From positions 496,001 through 560,000 of the forward strand of contig JANEZZ010002677.1 in assembly GCA_026122225.1 (NCBI GenBank): DNA of 64,000 nt. Reading direction: 5' to 3'. Under the pieces are notes generated by a model. That model worked only from the letters and a program-made list of their open reading frames with translations. It ran no database searches and had not been told where the DNA came from. The stretch's first letter is position 1. The number at the start of each line of letters is the position of its first letter. Made by a program: the position numbers and the translations under genes. Source of the DNA: Heloderma charlesbogerti. Taxonomy: Eukaryota > Chordata > Lepidosauria > Squamata > Helodermatidae. Shown one piece after another: positions 48,837 through 64,000 of this stretch.

Positions 48837-50502
48837 TTTTAAAGGGAACATCCCCCCAAACCACCATCCACTCACAGAGCACAGTACCACAGACTGAACC
48901 ATAAAAATAACGGATCTGGCACTTGTTGGCACCGGCATGACTCAAAAACAAGGATCCAAGGCATGGATCCTCACCATTTCATATGATTTGAAAGGGAACA
49001 CCCTCCAAAACACCCTCCAAGCACAGCGTACATCTCCCTCCATGGACTGAACCTACAAATCAAGGGTCTGGAATTCATTAGCTCCGCCATGGCACAAAAA
49101 CCTGGATCCAAGGTATGGATCCTCATGATTTTTACATGGAACATCCTCTAAACCACAATCATATCACAGGCCATACCTGCCTCCACAGACAGACATGTAA
49201 ATCATGAATCCGGAACTCGGTGCCACTGCAGCACAAAAACATGGATCCAAGGCATGGAGCCTCTGCATTTTGCCAGAGATGGGCAGCATTGGATTCTGCT
49301 CTTGGATTCCACATTTCAGGAATTTCAATCCATGAAGGTTAGATATTGTCTGGTTCCTTCCATGATCACAGATGTGTTGTGTGATTTGATCATGGTTTCA
49401 AGGGATCTTTTGTAAAAATGCGGAGGATCTGTGTCTCGGATCCATGTTTTGTGCTGTGGTGACAAAGTGAATCACTAGATACATGGTTTTTCTTCTACAA
49501 TACCTGGCCACGGATATGACTTGTGATTTGATAGTGAGTATTGTGGTATCCACTGTAAAAATCATGAGGAGCCATGCCTCAGGTCCACATTTTTGTGCTG
49601 TGGTGGCATCAATGAGTGGCGGATCTGCGATTTTCGTGGTTCAGGCCATGGAGGCAGATGTGCTGTATGATATGATGGTAGTTTGGTGTATTTTTCTTGT
49701 AAAAATCATGAGAATCCATGAGGATCTGTGCCTCGGATCCATGCTTTTATGCTGTGGAGTTACTGACAAGTGTCAGGTCCATTATTTTTATGGTTCAGCT
49801 CATGGAGGCAGATGTGCTCTGTAATTTGATTGTGGTTTGGGGGTGTTCCATTTAAAAATATGAAATCAAGGGGATCCATATCTTGGATCCTTATTTTTGT
49901 TCCATGACAGTGCCAACAAGTGCTGGATCCGTGATTTTTATGGTTCAGTCAATGGAGGCAGATGTGCTCTTTGGTTGGATGGTGGTTTTGTGGGTGTCCC
50001 CTTTAAAAATCATGAAATATCAGGATCCATTTTTTATTTCATGGATCTGACTTCTACCCAATCCCTGCCAGTCCCTCGACTTTCCTGTCCATGTCTGCAG
50101 ATGGCTTTGACTCACCTTCCTTTAATTCTCTTATGTTTCTTGATGCTTTCATATAATGGTCCACATGCCCAAGGACAGGCCTTCCGTTTCCCATCAGCAA
50201 AACACATGGCACATCACAACTTATGCAGAGATGTGCCTTTTAAAGCAAAACTGGAGTGTGCATTAACACACAGCTCCCCTACCACTGTTCTGTAGCAATA
50301 CAAAGCTATCCAACTGACCTCTCCTGCTTTTAAAAACTGGGTCATGAGCCTAAGGGAGCAATGCAATAGGATATATGGTAGAGGATGGGAGGTAGAGGCA
50401 GATTGTTGGGCTGGCCCTACCATTAGGCAGAGTGAAGCAGTTGCCTCAGGTGGTAGATGCTGGGAGCCCTGTGTGCCTTGCGGCTTGCTCTGCAAACTCT
50501 AA

Positions 50503-50920
50503 GGGTGCAATCCCATGGGTTACACCCTAGGCATTTGTAAGGCCCTGAACTCAAGAGGCTTACAAGTATCTTATGCAGAGAGGGAGGTGCCTGGTGCCTC
50601 CCGCGCTGTATTGTAGCTAGGTGGGTGATTTCGCCTGTCTAACAGAGGCTTCAGGGAAGGGGGGGGGGAGGCTGGGGCAGTGATAGGAAAAGGTGTAAGC
50701 CAACCACTCCAGTCTCCTCCTCACCCCCAGGAACGCCTCCTTTCCCTGGTCTCTGCGCTCTGTTTACCGAGCATGGAGAGGCAGCCGAGGTGGTTCTCGT
50801 CACGCCAGCTACTAGGGGGACAGGGTGGGGAGCAGTTTCCTGGCTCTGAGCTTGGAGCCCTGGCAACCGAAAAAACCTATGTCCCCCAGACACTGTCTAG
50901 GGGATATAGGATTGCTCTTT
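50503..50920. mobile_element. Harbinger-like MITE
   Basis: Ends GGGTGCAATCCCATG and ATAGGATTGCTCTT, with TAA before. It shares the inner CTCTAAGGGTGC and GACACTGTCTAGGGG-type block with 52481-52885 and 58853-59313. Confidence 0.7.
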
Positions 50921-52480
50921 CTGTTAGCTTGTGGTCTTCAGATGTAGTGGAGGATGTGCTATCATCAATCTCTTCATCTGCCAACACAGTTGGCTTCTTC
51001 ACACGGAATGGGAGGGGCGCCTTCTTGGTCTTGCTCTGGCCCTGCGGATAGTCACTCAGCTGCACATCTCAGACAAATCAGCAATTGTACCGCTGAGTCA
51101 GTATGATGTGAAGGATTTTACTGTGGGAAATAATACGTTTAGGTGCAATGGAAATTTTGGGAATAGGAAATCATGAACAGCCTCTTATCGTTTGAAGGAG
51201 TATATTTGTGGCTGTGACAACAGTTAGAAAATACACCTTTTGTCTTTATATGGGTTCACACAGAGGCTTAAAGGGTTTATTCTTACTGTTGCTTTCTCTA
51301 CATCTTATTTAATTCCAAAATAATTTTGTGACTCAGCTTGCCATGACAGGAAAATGAAAGTACTGTAGCCCTGATTCAGAAACTCCTTCCACATGCAGGA
51401 AGCTCTGATGGGCACACTGACGTCATAAAATGGATAATAATATAGACATATGAAACAGAGAAGCCTACCTTTTTTATTCCATGACCATGTCTACACCGTG
51501 CAAACGCCAAACTTGGCTTTGATATGCCAAAAGTGAATGACATATTAGGGGACAGAGCCAACCATTCGCACCGTTCTGTACCCTGGGTTATGGTAAGCAT
51601 TATTAGAACACACGCACGTGCACACTGTAGTTTTCTTCTTTCATCTGTTTTTTAAATTGTTTTGGGTCAAGATGAATTCATACTCGCTTCCAGGATTTTG
51701 ACTGTTGGATCAGGTGCTCCTACACCCAGCATCGCCACTGGAAAAAAGCAGGTGGCGGGCACAACCAGGAGTGTTTTCTATTACTGATGTCAGCTGCATC
51801 CTCTATTACAGGGTAGGAATTTAGCTAACATCATCCATAGTTTTGTCATCTCAAGACTGGTGACTGTAATGTGCTTTACGTGGGGTTAATAGTGATGATG
51901 GCTCAGCAGCTTCATGTGATGCAGAATACTGCCTCCTAACTGGAGTGGGACCATCTCTAACCAGTGTTGTATTACACTGAATGCCAGCATCTGGCATCAG
52001 TCTAAGATGCTGGTCTGGGACCTACACACCTCTGCCAATTCCATTAGCATCAGCAGAAAGAGACTAAAAAGACCTTACAGCACCATTCTTTGAGCACTGC
52101 AGCTGCTGCATGCTGGCGCTTGGTGGGCAGCATCCATCCCTAGGCTCCCTCACAGTCTGCATGCAACAGCACTTGCTGCATTGAAAATTCAAGGTGCTGG
52201 GGTTGTATTTTGGCTGCAGGCCACCCAAGACTGTTTTGAGTTTCAGAACAAGGGTTTGGACTAGACTAAAGCTGGCATTAGGTCCCTTGAAACTGCACAA
52301 TCAATTAAAAAAGGTAAACACCTGCCAGATAAGAGTACCTCTATGAAAGTGCACTTTTGTGCATGATAAAATTGTGGTATCTTTGACATAAATGTCTATC
52401 AAAAATAATTGTGCTGTCTATATTCTGGCTGCTGCTTCATCTATACCTGGAATCACTCACTTCTTGACTCTACAGATTAA
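50921..52480. other. Intergenic DNA between DTD1 and SMIM26
   Basis: No gene seen. A pair of frames near 50680-51050 runs out of the MITE and has no known domain. Confidence 0.4.
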
Positions 52481-52885
52481 GGGCACAATCCTATTCAATC
52501 CACCCTGAGTACCTGTAAGCCTCAGAGTTCAAGTATCCAAGGTGCCTCCCGCTCTGCATTTTAGCTGGATGAGCGTTTCTACCTGTGTAGCAGAGGCTTT
52601 GGGAAGGGGGAAGGAAGGAGGCTGGGGAGGCTTGGAATAGCTTGTATCCCTGCATCCCCAGTCTCCTCTGGCCCTGCCCCACCCCCTGGCATACTCCTTT
52701 TCACCCACCTATGAGCTTGCGTCTGTGGGCTTACAGAGGCAGCTGGCGTGGTTTTCTCCATGTCAGATGCAAGGGGGCGGGGAGCTTAGACTCCTGGGCC
52801 CAACTGCTGTCTCCGGCCTCAGATCCAGGAATCCGAAATATCCTGTGTAGCCCAGATACTGTCTAGGGACCATAGGATTGCTGCC
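52481..52885. mobile_element. Harbinger-like MITE
   Basis: 405 bp. Ends GGGCACAATCCTAT and ATAGGATTGCTGCC, with TAA on both sides (52478-52480 and 52886-52888). Confidence 0.8.
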
Positions 52886-53122
52886 TAAGACTTCAATTTC
52901 ATATTGAAATTAAAGATCACAGACTTCAATCCCTATGGCCAAACCATAGAAACTGCTTATACTAGATTTACTTAAGAGGGAATGAGGTAGAAACCTAGGA
53001 ATCTCATTACATCTTCTCCACCAGGGTCCATTCCATGTGGTTAGCAAGACCAGATAGATAAATGAGACACACCATGAAAATAAGTATTTATAGTCCTCTT
53101 CGTGTCCTCTAGGCACTATATA

Positions 53123-53250
53123 CAGCAACTTTTTCCAAGCTGGTGCCCTCCAGATGTTTTGGACTTCAACTGCCACCAGCATAGGCAATAGACAGGAATG
53201 CTGGGAGTTGAAATCCAAAACAACTGGAGGGCACCAAGTTCGGGAAGAGT
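53123..53250. mobile_element. Short palindromic hAT-like MITE downstream of SMIM26
   Basis: The arms CTGGTGCCCTCCAGATGTTT and AACTGGAGGGCACCA fold back, flanked by ACTATATA and ATATATAG. Exact ends are approximate. Confidence 0.6.
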
Positions 53251-53518
53251 GATATATAGTAAAGAAAATATTTCAAGTGCACACTGTCAGAAGTACAGGC
53301 AAATGTAATCCAAAACAAAGCAAACTTTAGTAGGTCTCACAACAAATTTGAATCCATGACAAGTGTCAGTGAGACAGTCCAAGAAACCCACTTATTTTTT
53401 AAGAGTAACTACTGACAGTTCATAGAACTTTCCAATAAAATATTGAGAATTCCATTCTTCAGTACACAACACCTTAACAATGTTTTTTAAACACTTTGGA
53501 GTTCCTATTCTCAGCCAT

Positions 53519-53709
53519 TTACTTTTCTTTCTTAGCAGGATCATCAAAAAATGATTGCAAATAGTTATATAATCGAGTTGTGTATGGCGTAAAATTTGGT
53601 TTATAAGTTGACACTGTTGTGATGCAAAGGTGTTGCCCCGGTGATCTATATACCATAGTCTTCGTCAGCCCATCTTCTGAAACAGTTCTGGGAAATCCTC
53701 CTCCTTTAC
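53519..53709 (-). CDS. SMIM26: SMIM26 exon 2
   Basis: Open only in the frame whose first two bases complete a split codon. It encodes KGGGFPRTVSEDG to DDPAKKEK and TAA. The other two frames reach a stop early (TGA or TAA). Confidence 0.88.
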
Positions 53710-55205
53710 CTAAATGCAGAAAGGAAGGTAAGAGCCCCAGTCCATAAGAATTTCTGATAACATGCTTCAGAAGGTATTACAACTTCATTTTTACTGCTCT
53801 TCCCAAACATAGTTCAGGATAGAACAACATATTTTAAACATCTATAGATTAGTTAAGAGAAACATTTAAGTTACAATACCGCAGTTCTAGGACTAAACAG
53901 ATTTGAGAGCATACAGCTGTGAACCAGTTTTACCATAGCTTACATGTATGAAAATCAAAACAGATTTGCTTCCAAAGCCCTAATTACTACAGCCATACCA
54001 GGTTTTGCACAAAAGTCATCATATTAGCTTGAGACAATAAGGGCACAATCCTATGTATGTTTAGACAGAAGAAAGTCCTACAACTCCCAGCCAGCATAGC
54101 TGGCTGGGGTATGCTGGGAGTTGTAGAACTTTCTTCTGTCTAAACGTGCATAGGATGGTGCCCTAAGTGATTAAAAAATCAATTATTCAACATATAGAAA
54201 AGCTTCTGTTAGTACAGAAGTTCTGTGTAATGTGAAAACCTGCAAACTTATACACATTGTTGGCAGCCAATAAAATATGGGTTATTAGGCAAAGCTAATA
54301 TGGACAAAAACTCCACAGGTAAGGATTTCCTATCATTGTATCTCCACTTTTGCAAATGCTTCATATATTTCTTCCAGGATTAAGATCTACACCTGCTGGG
54401 GGGGGGTTGTATCAAACCAGTTACATAGAAATAAGCTCCTCTGTAGTAGAAGAAAACATTAAGACATTTCACAAGGACAACAGCTAATAAAAGTCAAAGC
54501 ACACACCATGTACCATTAAGACAATCTGAAAGCCCCAAACACTTCAGCAAGAATTTTACCGGACTGGCCATAATTTCATCCTCTTGACCAGTTGCCAGAG
54601 GTGAAGAATGCGAAGTGTGGATAGGGACGAGCGTTTGCAGTTATTTCTCCACTTTCTGTACGATGCAGTAAAATGCTACTCATCGTGTGTAGGGAGTCTT
54701 TCTCCTTCTGGCAGGAAGCAGCTTTTTAAAGAAACTGAACCCGTGCGGAGTGTAATCCTCTGAAGGATATTACTTTACTGAATCTTACAGAAAGTAAAGA
54801 AAGAAATAATTTCTAGAGCCCCTGCAAGAACTAGGTATGATACATAAAACAAATTTCCCTTCGCAAAGGAAAAATACTCCGAACGGAGGAAAATAAATCC
54901 TTTTTAAAGCTTTGCATCCTGTGGTGGGTGAGAGATACTCTGTACGTGCTCAGAGACACGCGGATAAAAGCACAAGAGCTTTTCAAGGCAAACCTTCCAC
55001 GCATAAACAGAGAGGCGAACCCGGGGGTCACACGCGCCGTGAACCTACTAAGCGAGCCCTGCTGCTGCTCCTGCTGCTGCTCCTCGTTTTTGTCTTCCTT
55101 CCCCGTGTTCCGCAATAACTGGGCGCCAAAGATGCCGAAAGCGGTCCACGTTCCCACCGCGTAGAGCAGAGCGCTCCTCCGCGCCCAAGACACCGCAGAG
55201 GTCAT
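53519..55205 (-). CDS. SMIM26: SMIM26, small mitochondrial membrane microprotein, two exons
   Basis: Exon 1 is 55205-55049 (157 nt, phase 1 donor GTAGGT) and exon 2 is 53709-53519 (191 nt, acceptor ATTTAG, stop TAA 53521-53519). Joined they give 348 nt, a 115 aa protein. Residues about 12-30 (ALLYAVGTWTAFGIFGAQL) form one hydrophobic segment just after an arginine pair (WARRS). A charged, glutamine-rich stretch follows (EEQQQEQQQ, about 41-49). The conserved C-terminal tail has TTVSTYKPNF and LYNYLQSFFDD. Human SMIM26 is about 95 aa, has the same layout and is mitochondrial; the extra length here is the Q/E stretch and the KGGGFPRTVSEDG segment. The assignment rests on the membrane segment, the tail and its place between SEC23B and DTD1. 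The unspliced ORF running on from exon 1 to 54831 is intron read-through and not the protein. Confidence 0.88.
54041..54163. mobile_element. Hairpin MITE in the SMIM26 intron
   Basis: 123 bp that is almost entirely one inverted repeat: GTTTAGACAGAAGAAAGTCC on the left, inverse TTCTTCTGTCTAAAC on the right, with a small GGCTGG loop region. TAA flanks on both sides (54038-54040 and 54164-54166) mark it as Harbinger-like. Confidence 0.85.
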
Positions 55206-55340
55206 CTCGCGCCGCCCTGGCCTTGCTTCCAGGAGCGACTCGCTTCTTCGATCTGGAGGCCGCAGAATATTTGCTGCTTCCCTATTGGCTAGCCTCTTCG
55301 TTCTCGGCCTCCTCTACGCGCTCCGAGCTACGTCATCTTC
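54990..55340 (-). promoter_or_regulatory. GC-rich first-exon/promoter region of SMIM26
   Basis: The interval is rich in CG dinucleotides compared with the AT-rich flanks and covers the SMIM26 start codon, as expected for a housekeeping CpG promoter. I did not define a TATA box or an exact transcription start. Confidence 0.5.
55049..55205 (-). CDS. SMIM26: SMIM26 exon 1
   Basis: Starts at ATG 55205-55203, with G at -3. It encodes 52 codons plus one base. The donor GTAGGT at 55048-55043 is the only nearby GT giving the phase that exon 2 needs: the split codon AGT is Ser53. Confidence 0.87.
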
Positions 55341-56245
55341 CACGGCCCACCCCTGAAACTTCCTCTGGCTGCTTCTGCCATAGACTTACGAAGGTCTTAG
55401 ACTGATGAGGCTGTAGGTACAGGATGGGACTGGCGTTATTTTTTTAACCCCTTTTTATATCTCCCCGAGGCAAAACGGACAGCTGCCCCAACGAAAGATG
55501 AGATCTAGGAGGTTAACGTGGCTGTAATTGCGCAGCAGCAGAGCCACCTACCCGCGCGCACAAGGCAGAAGCAAAAACAGGAGTCCCTGCTGGGCCTTAT
55601 TGCGTGTGACAGATAAGCGGCGGCGGCGGCGGCATAGTTTCTAAATACCAATAATCATCCCCAGCTAAGGGCGCTGCAGTTGAGAGAGCGGGGCTCTTGA
55701 AAACTCTGCAATGTAACCCGGTGATAATTATGTTTCAGGCTAGAAGTGTAAAGTGGCAGAGGCTGGGAGAGTAGTAAACGACAACCCTGCAGTGCAGGCA
55801 ACCCTGCATTGAAGGGAAATGTAATGGACGTTGAAAGCAGCACTGGCGCCGAGAGGAACGGAAGATTCTTTAATGCTGCAGGCCATTTTGCAATTAAAAT
55901 ATTACCCATAATCCCAGTTTTTTTTTTTCCCCATCCGTGAGTGGGAAATTAGCTTGGGGGTGCTCCTCTCCCCCTCATGCTTTCCCCTAAAAACACACGC
56001 CTTCAGTCACTCTGTTGACTTGCTTGCCACCAGCCTGGTTGTGCTTTTGCACCAATGAAGCTGAACCTGAATCTTTTACACTCAGTAGTGACTACTGGAG
56101 CAGGGGTAGGCCACACTGGGAAAAGTCTCATGGTTCAACCCCTTTCCACAGGATAATGCATTATCCTTCTGCATAATGCAGAAAGTCCAAACAGTAATGC
56201 CTCTATTGTGTGAAAAATAATAAATAGTAATGTATCATTAAATAT
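55340..56245. other. Region upstream of SMIM26, no gene seen
   Basis: Contains a (CGG)n run at about 55618-55633 and a T homopolymer at about 55918-55928. No coding similarity recognised. Confidence 0.4.
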
Positions 56246-56361
56246 GCAATGAATATGAACTTGAGCACATCCGGGAGAGAGCGGAGGACAGGAAGGCCTG
56301 GCGTGCTATGGTCCATGGGGTCACGAAGAGCTGGACATGACTTAACGACTGAACAACAACA
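56246..56361 (+). mobile_element. RTE/Bov-B LINE 3' tip
   Basis: 116 bp, 5' truncated. It encodes the end of the RTE frame (WSMGSRRAGHDLTTE region, GGGGTCACGAAGAGCTGGAC) and has an AAC-repeat tail. A perfect 12 bp duplication ATCATTAAATAT flanks it (56234-56245 and 56362-56373). Confidence 0.88.
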
Positions 56362-56373
56362 ATCATTAAATAT

Positions 56374-57685
56374 ATCTCAAAAATCTGTTGCTTGCCTATC
56401 TGAGGGGAATCCTTTTCACATCAATTTGTCCACCAATAAACTCTTGATATTGCAGAGGAATCTGGGGCATATTCTATGTACGCAGTTTTTGTGGGATGCC
56501 AGCCAGACTTGCGGGGTCTGTTTCCCCACATAAACTGAAAGCAGGCTCTTAGAACATATCCAAACACTCCCCTAATGGTGTGTGGCTGGGGGAAATGGAT
56601 AATGGCAGACAAAATATCCATCAGGCACTTTCTCTGCTATTGCCAAACTTCTAATCAGCAAAGCCCAGAATTCCTTACAATTTAGGGACCACTGGAAAAG
56701 GGGGAAGTGAGCCCTTCATACTATACATAGAACACTAAATTACAGAACCCTATTGGCTTTCATAGTGTTGCTGTTGTAGATGACAGCCTAGAATGAAAAG
56801 CACCATTTTAAAATGGGAGAACAGGAACACAAGATGATGCTTCCATTTCAACAGGGAACTGCATGCATTTGTGCCTGCACACCAGTGGAGCTGACTACTT
56901 GTGCAATGGAGAGTTAGTGGTTCTAAAAGCAACCCAAAATGAGCAGAAATGTTAGTTCCAGAATGGGGCAGGTCAGCAGAGATCACAGAAGGGCAACCCA
57001 GAAATGAACAGTTCCACTCCTTTATGGCGTTACTTTTAGAACCGCTAACTCGCTGTTGCACAAGTGGTTGGTCTCACTGACACAGTACAATCAGTGGGAG
57101 CACACTGATTGTGCTCTGTCGGATACTGCTCTTAGATCACAAGCATACATTGGCAAGAATGTACTTTTAATTTCTTGTCTGTGTTCTATCCTGCATTAAC
57201 ACGCTTGACCCAAAAGAGAACAAGGGGGGCATTTTTTCATCTCTTCTCCTGTGACAACAGACTTAGGGTGGTATTCTGAACATCTAGCCAGGACTTACAA
57301 AGGTCTCCCAACAGCAAGTTAGCAGCTACCTGTAAATGTACTATTTTTGCTGCTCGATACACACCCCCTTTTTCTTCTCCCCTTTTCATGCTACTAGGCC
57401 TCTTTCATTCCCAATGGAGAACGCTATCATAAGGAATAGTTGTTTCAGAGATATAATGTAACTAAATGTCCTGCACGCACAAGTAAAAACTAGAACTTTC
57501 AAATATAACTAAGCAATTTTAGGAAGGGTGAAGAGTGATATTCATAACAGAACAACTTCTTTTCCCCTTCACCTGCCAACAGCTGAACTGATAACACCAT
57601 CAGCTTCACCAGCCTTCAGCAGCACCCAGCCCACCTAGAAAAGGTAGAGGCTGTCCAGAAGGGTATACAGAACCCCCCTTTGCAG
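56374..57685. other. Intergenic DNA between SEC23B and SMIM26
   Basis: No recognised gene. A partial repeat of TCTGCTGACCT..GTTGCACAAGTGG-type sequence appears in inverse orientation near 56890-56960 and 57030-57070, giving a local inverted repeat. Confidence 0.35.
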
Positions 57686-57850
57686 TGGGGACATAGCTCA
57701 GGGGTAGCAGCACGCATGCAGGCGTCCCAAGTTCAATGGCATTTTTGATAGCTTGACTGGGAAAGATCTGCCTGAAACCTTGAGCGTGATTGCCAGACAG
57801 TACGATGATCTTAGCCAATCTAAAGCTGCTTATTTATATCAACAAAGTGG
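57686..57850 (+). mobile_element. tRNA-derived SINE (Sauria-SINE-like)
   Basis: A box TAGCTCAGGGGTAGC, B-box-like AGTTCAATGG, then the body CTGGGAAAGATCTGCC..GAAACCTTGAG shared with 7375-7510. Confidence 0.7.
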
Positions 57851-58190
57851 AAATCCATACAGCCCCTCTTCCATTATAACCACCTATTCTTTGTGCCTTG
57901 TTAAATTTAGTGTTGCGGATAAGAGACATTTTGAAAGGTAAAGCAAGAACATTGGAGTTTTCACCTCCTGCCAAGTATCCAGAGTCTGTGCACACAGATT
58001 TAAAGTTTACAGCTATATTAAACAGCTCATAAAAGCAGAACACCAAACACTCTGAAAAGGTTGGGACTTCTTCCCTAAAACTATTTACAACCTCTATTCA
58101 GTTACATTTTAAGATGCTCATGCTAATAGTTTCACTGCATCGACCTAAGCTAGACAATTAAGATTGGTAACATGAATGTAGATTTTATTT

Positions 58191-58270
58191 CCCCTCCCTC
58201 CCTCCCTCCCTCCCTCTCTCTCTCTATATATATATATGTGTATGTATGTGTATTATATACACACACACAG
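58191..58270. repeat. Compound microsatellite (CCCT, CT, TA, AC)
   Basis: Consecutive CCCT, CT, TA, TG and AC runs near the candidate 3' end of SEC23B. Confidence 0.9.
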
Positions 58271-58611
58271 TGGCAAACTGGATACAGCACCAAGTATTAA
58301 CACTCTCAGTTTTTATTTTAAGTACAATTGCAGAAAAATGAATTACACTGAACAGTATAGGTGTTATAAGTCATTGTCTTGGAATAGCTACATGAATCAA
58401 AAAAGAACTGGCAGAATGGAGACAAAAGGAACACCAATAACTTAAATCTAAAATACAAAAAATTCCCCTTACATGTTTATTACATGGAATTATTAAAAAT
58501 CTGACTTAAAAGAGGGGAAGGAATGTTATTAGTTTCTTGGCAGATTGTGATTAATCAGCAGCATGATTCAATTAGTTGATTGATTTTTTAGACTTCCTTA
58601 GAAGATCAAAA

Positions 58612-63874
<5,263 letters not shown>

Positions 63875-64000
63875 TTAAATACTTCAAATAATATTACAAA
63901 TAATACTTTACAACAAGGAAGATAAATAGATCACCTGCAGTGATATTACTAAGAACTAAAAAAATATTTATTGCACAACAGAAGAAAATCAAACTTGTCA

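Larger units (their letters stand above)
48307..50037. mobile_element. Foldback element with arms of about 148 bp repeats
   Basis: The terminal inverted repeats ATAAAAAACGGATCC (48307-48321) and GGATCCATTTTTTAT (50023-50037) differ at one base. The left arm has units marked by GGATCCAAGGCATGGATCC-like motifs near 48953, 49103 and 49242. The right arm has the inverse motif near 49424, 49570, 49725, 49870 and 50023. Units also carry GGTTCAGTCCATGGAGGCAG and CTTTAAAAATCATGA. The centre lies near 49260-49340. The first left unit is split by a SINE (48331-48836). No transposase frame. Confidence 0.75.

Noticed and set aside
54831..55048. Continuation of SMIM26 exon 1 frame to 54831
   Set aside because: The donor at 55048 and the phase-matched exon 2 show this is intron.
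57686..57760. Possible tRNA gene on the plus strand
   Set aside because: Only a diverged tRNA-like head followed by a SINE body shared with 7375-7510.

Overview
This is vertebrate nuclear DNA, most likely from a squamate reptile, probably a lizard. The genes are spliced, with long introns and CpG-rich first exons. The interspersed repeats are those of squamate genomes: CR1 with ATTCTATG 3' tails, L2, an RTE/Bov-B tail, several tRNA-derived SINEs, Tc1, hAT and Harbinger-like MITEs. I see no bacterial operon, CRISPR array, rRNA or tRNA gene.

Four protein-coding genes are supported, all on the minus strand. Read in transcription order (high to low coordinate) they are: the 3' part of SEC23B (six coding exons, 63841 to 58612, cut by the window edge); SMIM26 (two exons, 55205 to 53519, 115 aa); DTD1 (five coding exons, 45068 to 25437, 207 aa); and intronless SCP2D1 (11313 to 10834, 159 aa). 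SEC23B-SMIM26-DTD1-SCP2D1 in one orientation is the order I know from human chromosome 20p11, where SLC24A3 follows, so SLC24A3 is expected beyond base 1. Every exon boundary given was checked for GT-AG and for reading phase; the joined exons give open frames without internal stops.

Layout: 1-10.8 kb is intergenic, with repeats and no gene seen. SCP2D1 is at 10.8-11.3 kb. The span 11.3-25.4 kb is intergenic and holds L3/CR1, L2, Tc1, hAT and a solo LTR. DTD1 fills 25.4-45.1 kb. Its 15.25 kb last intron holds an almost full-length CR1 (about 4.5 kb), two hAT-like elements, Harbinger-like MITEs, an inverted-repeat element and one unidentified coding-like segment. A CpG island covers DTD1 exon 1 (about 44.9-45.85 kb). 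The span 46-50 kb is an L2 LINE next to a foldback element that contains a SINE that contains a CR1. SMIM26 is at 53.5-55.2 kb and SEC23B runs from 58.6 kb to the end.

The four genes are linked by position, not by a common pathway: SEC23B is a COPII coat subunit, SMIM26 a mitochondrial microprotein, DTD1 a D-aminoacyl-tRNA proofreading enzyme, and SCP2D1 a sterol-carrier-domain protein. I found no clearly new biochemical system. The most unusual structures are the mobile elements: a hAT-like family built from repeated near-perfect palindromes, and a foldback element whose two arms are arrays of about 148 bp units. The unidentified coding-like segment at 27930-28184 is the best candidate for an unrecognised gene remnant.
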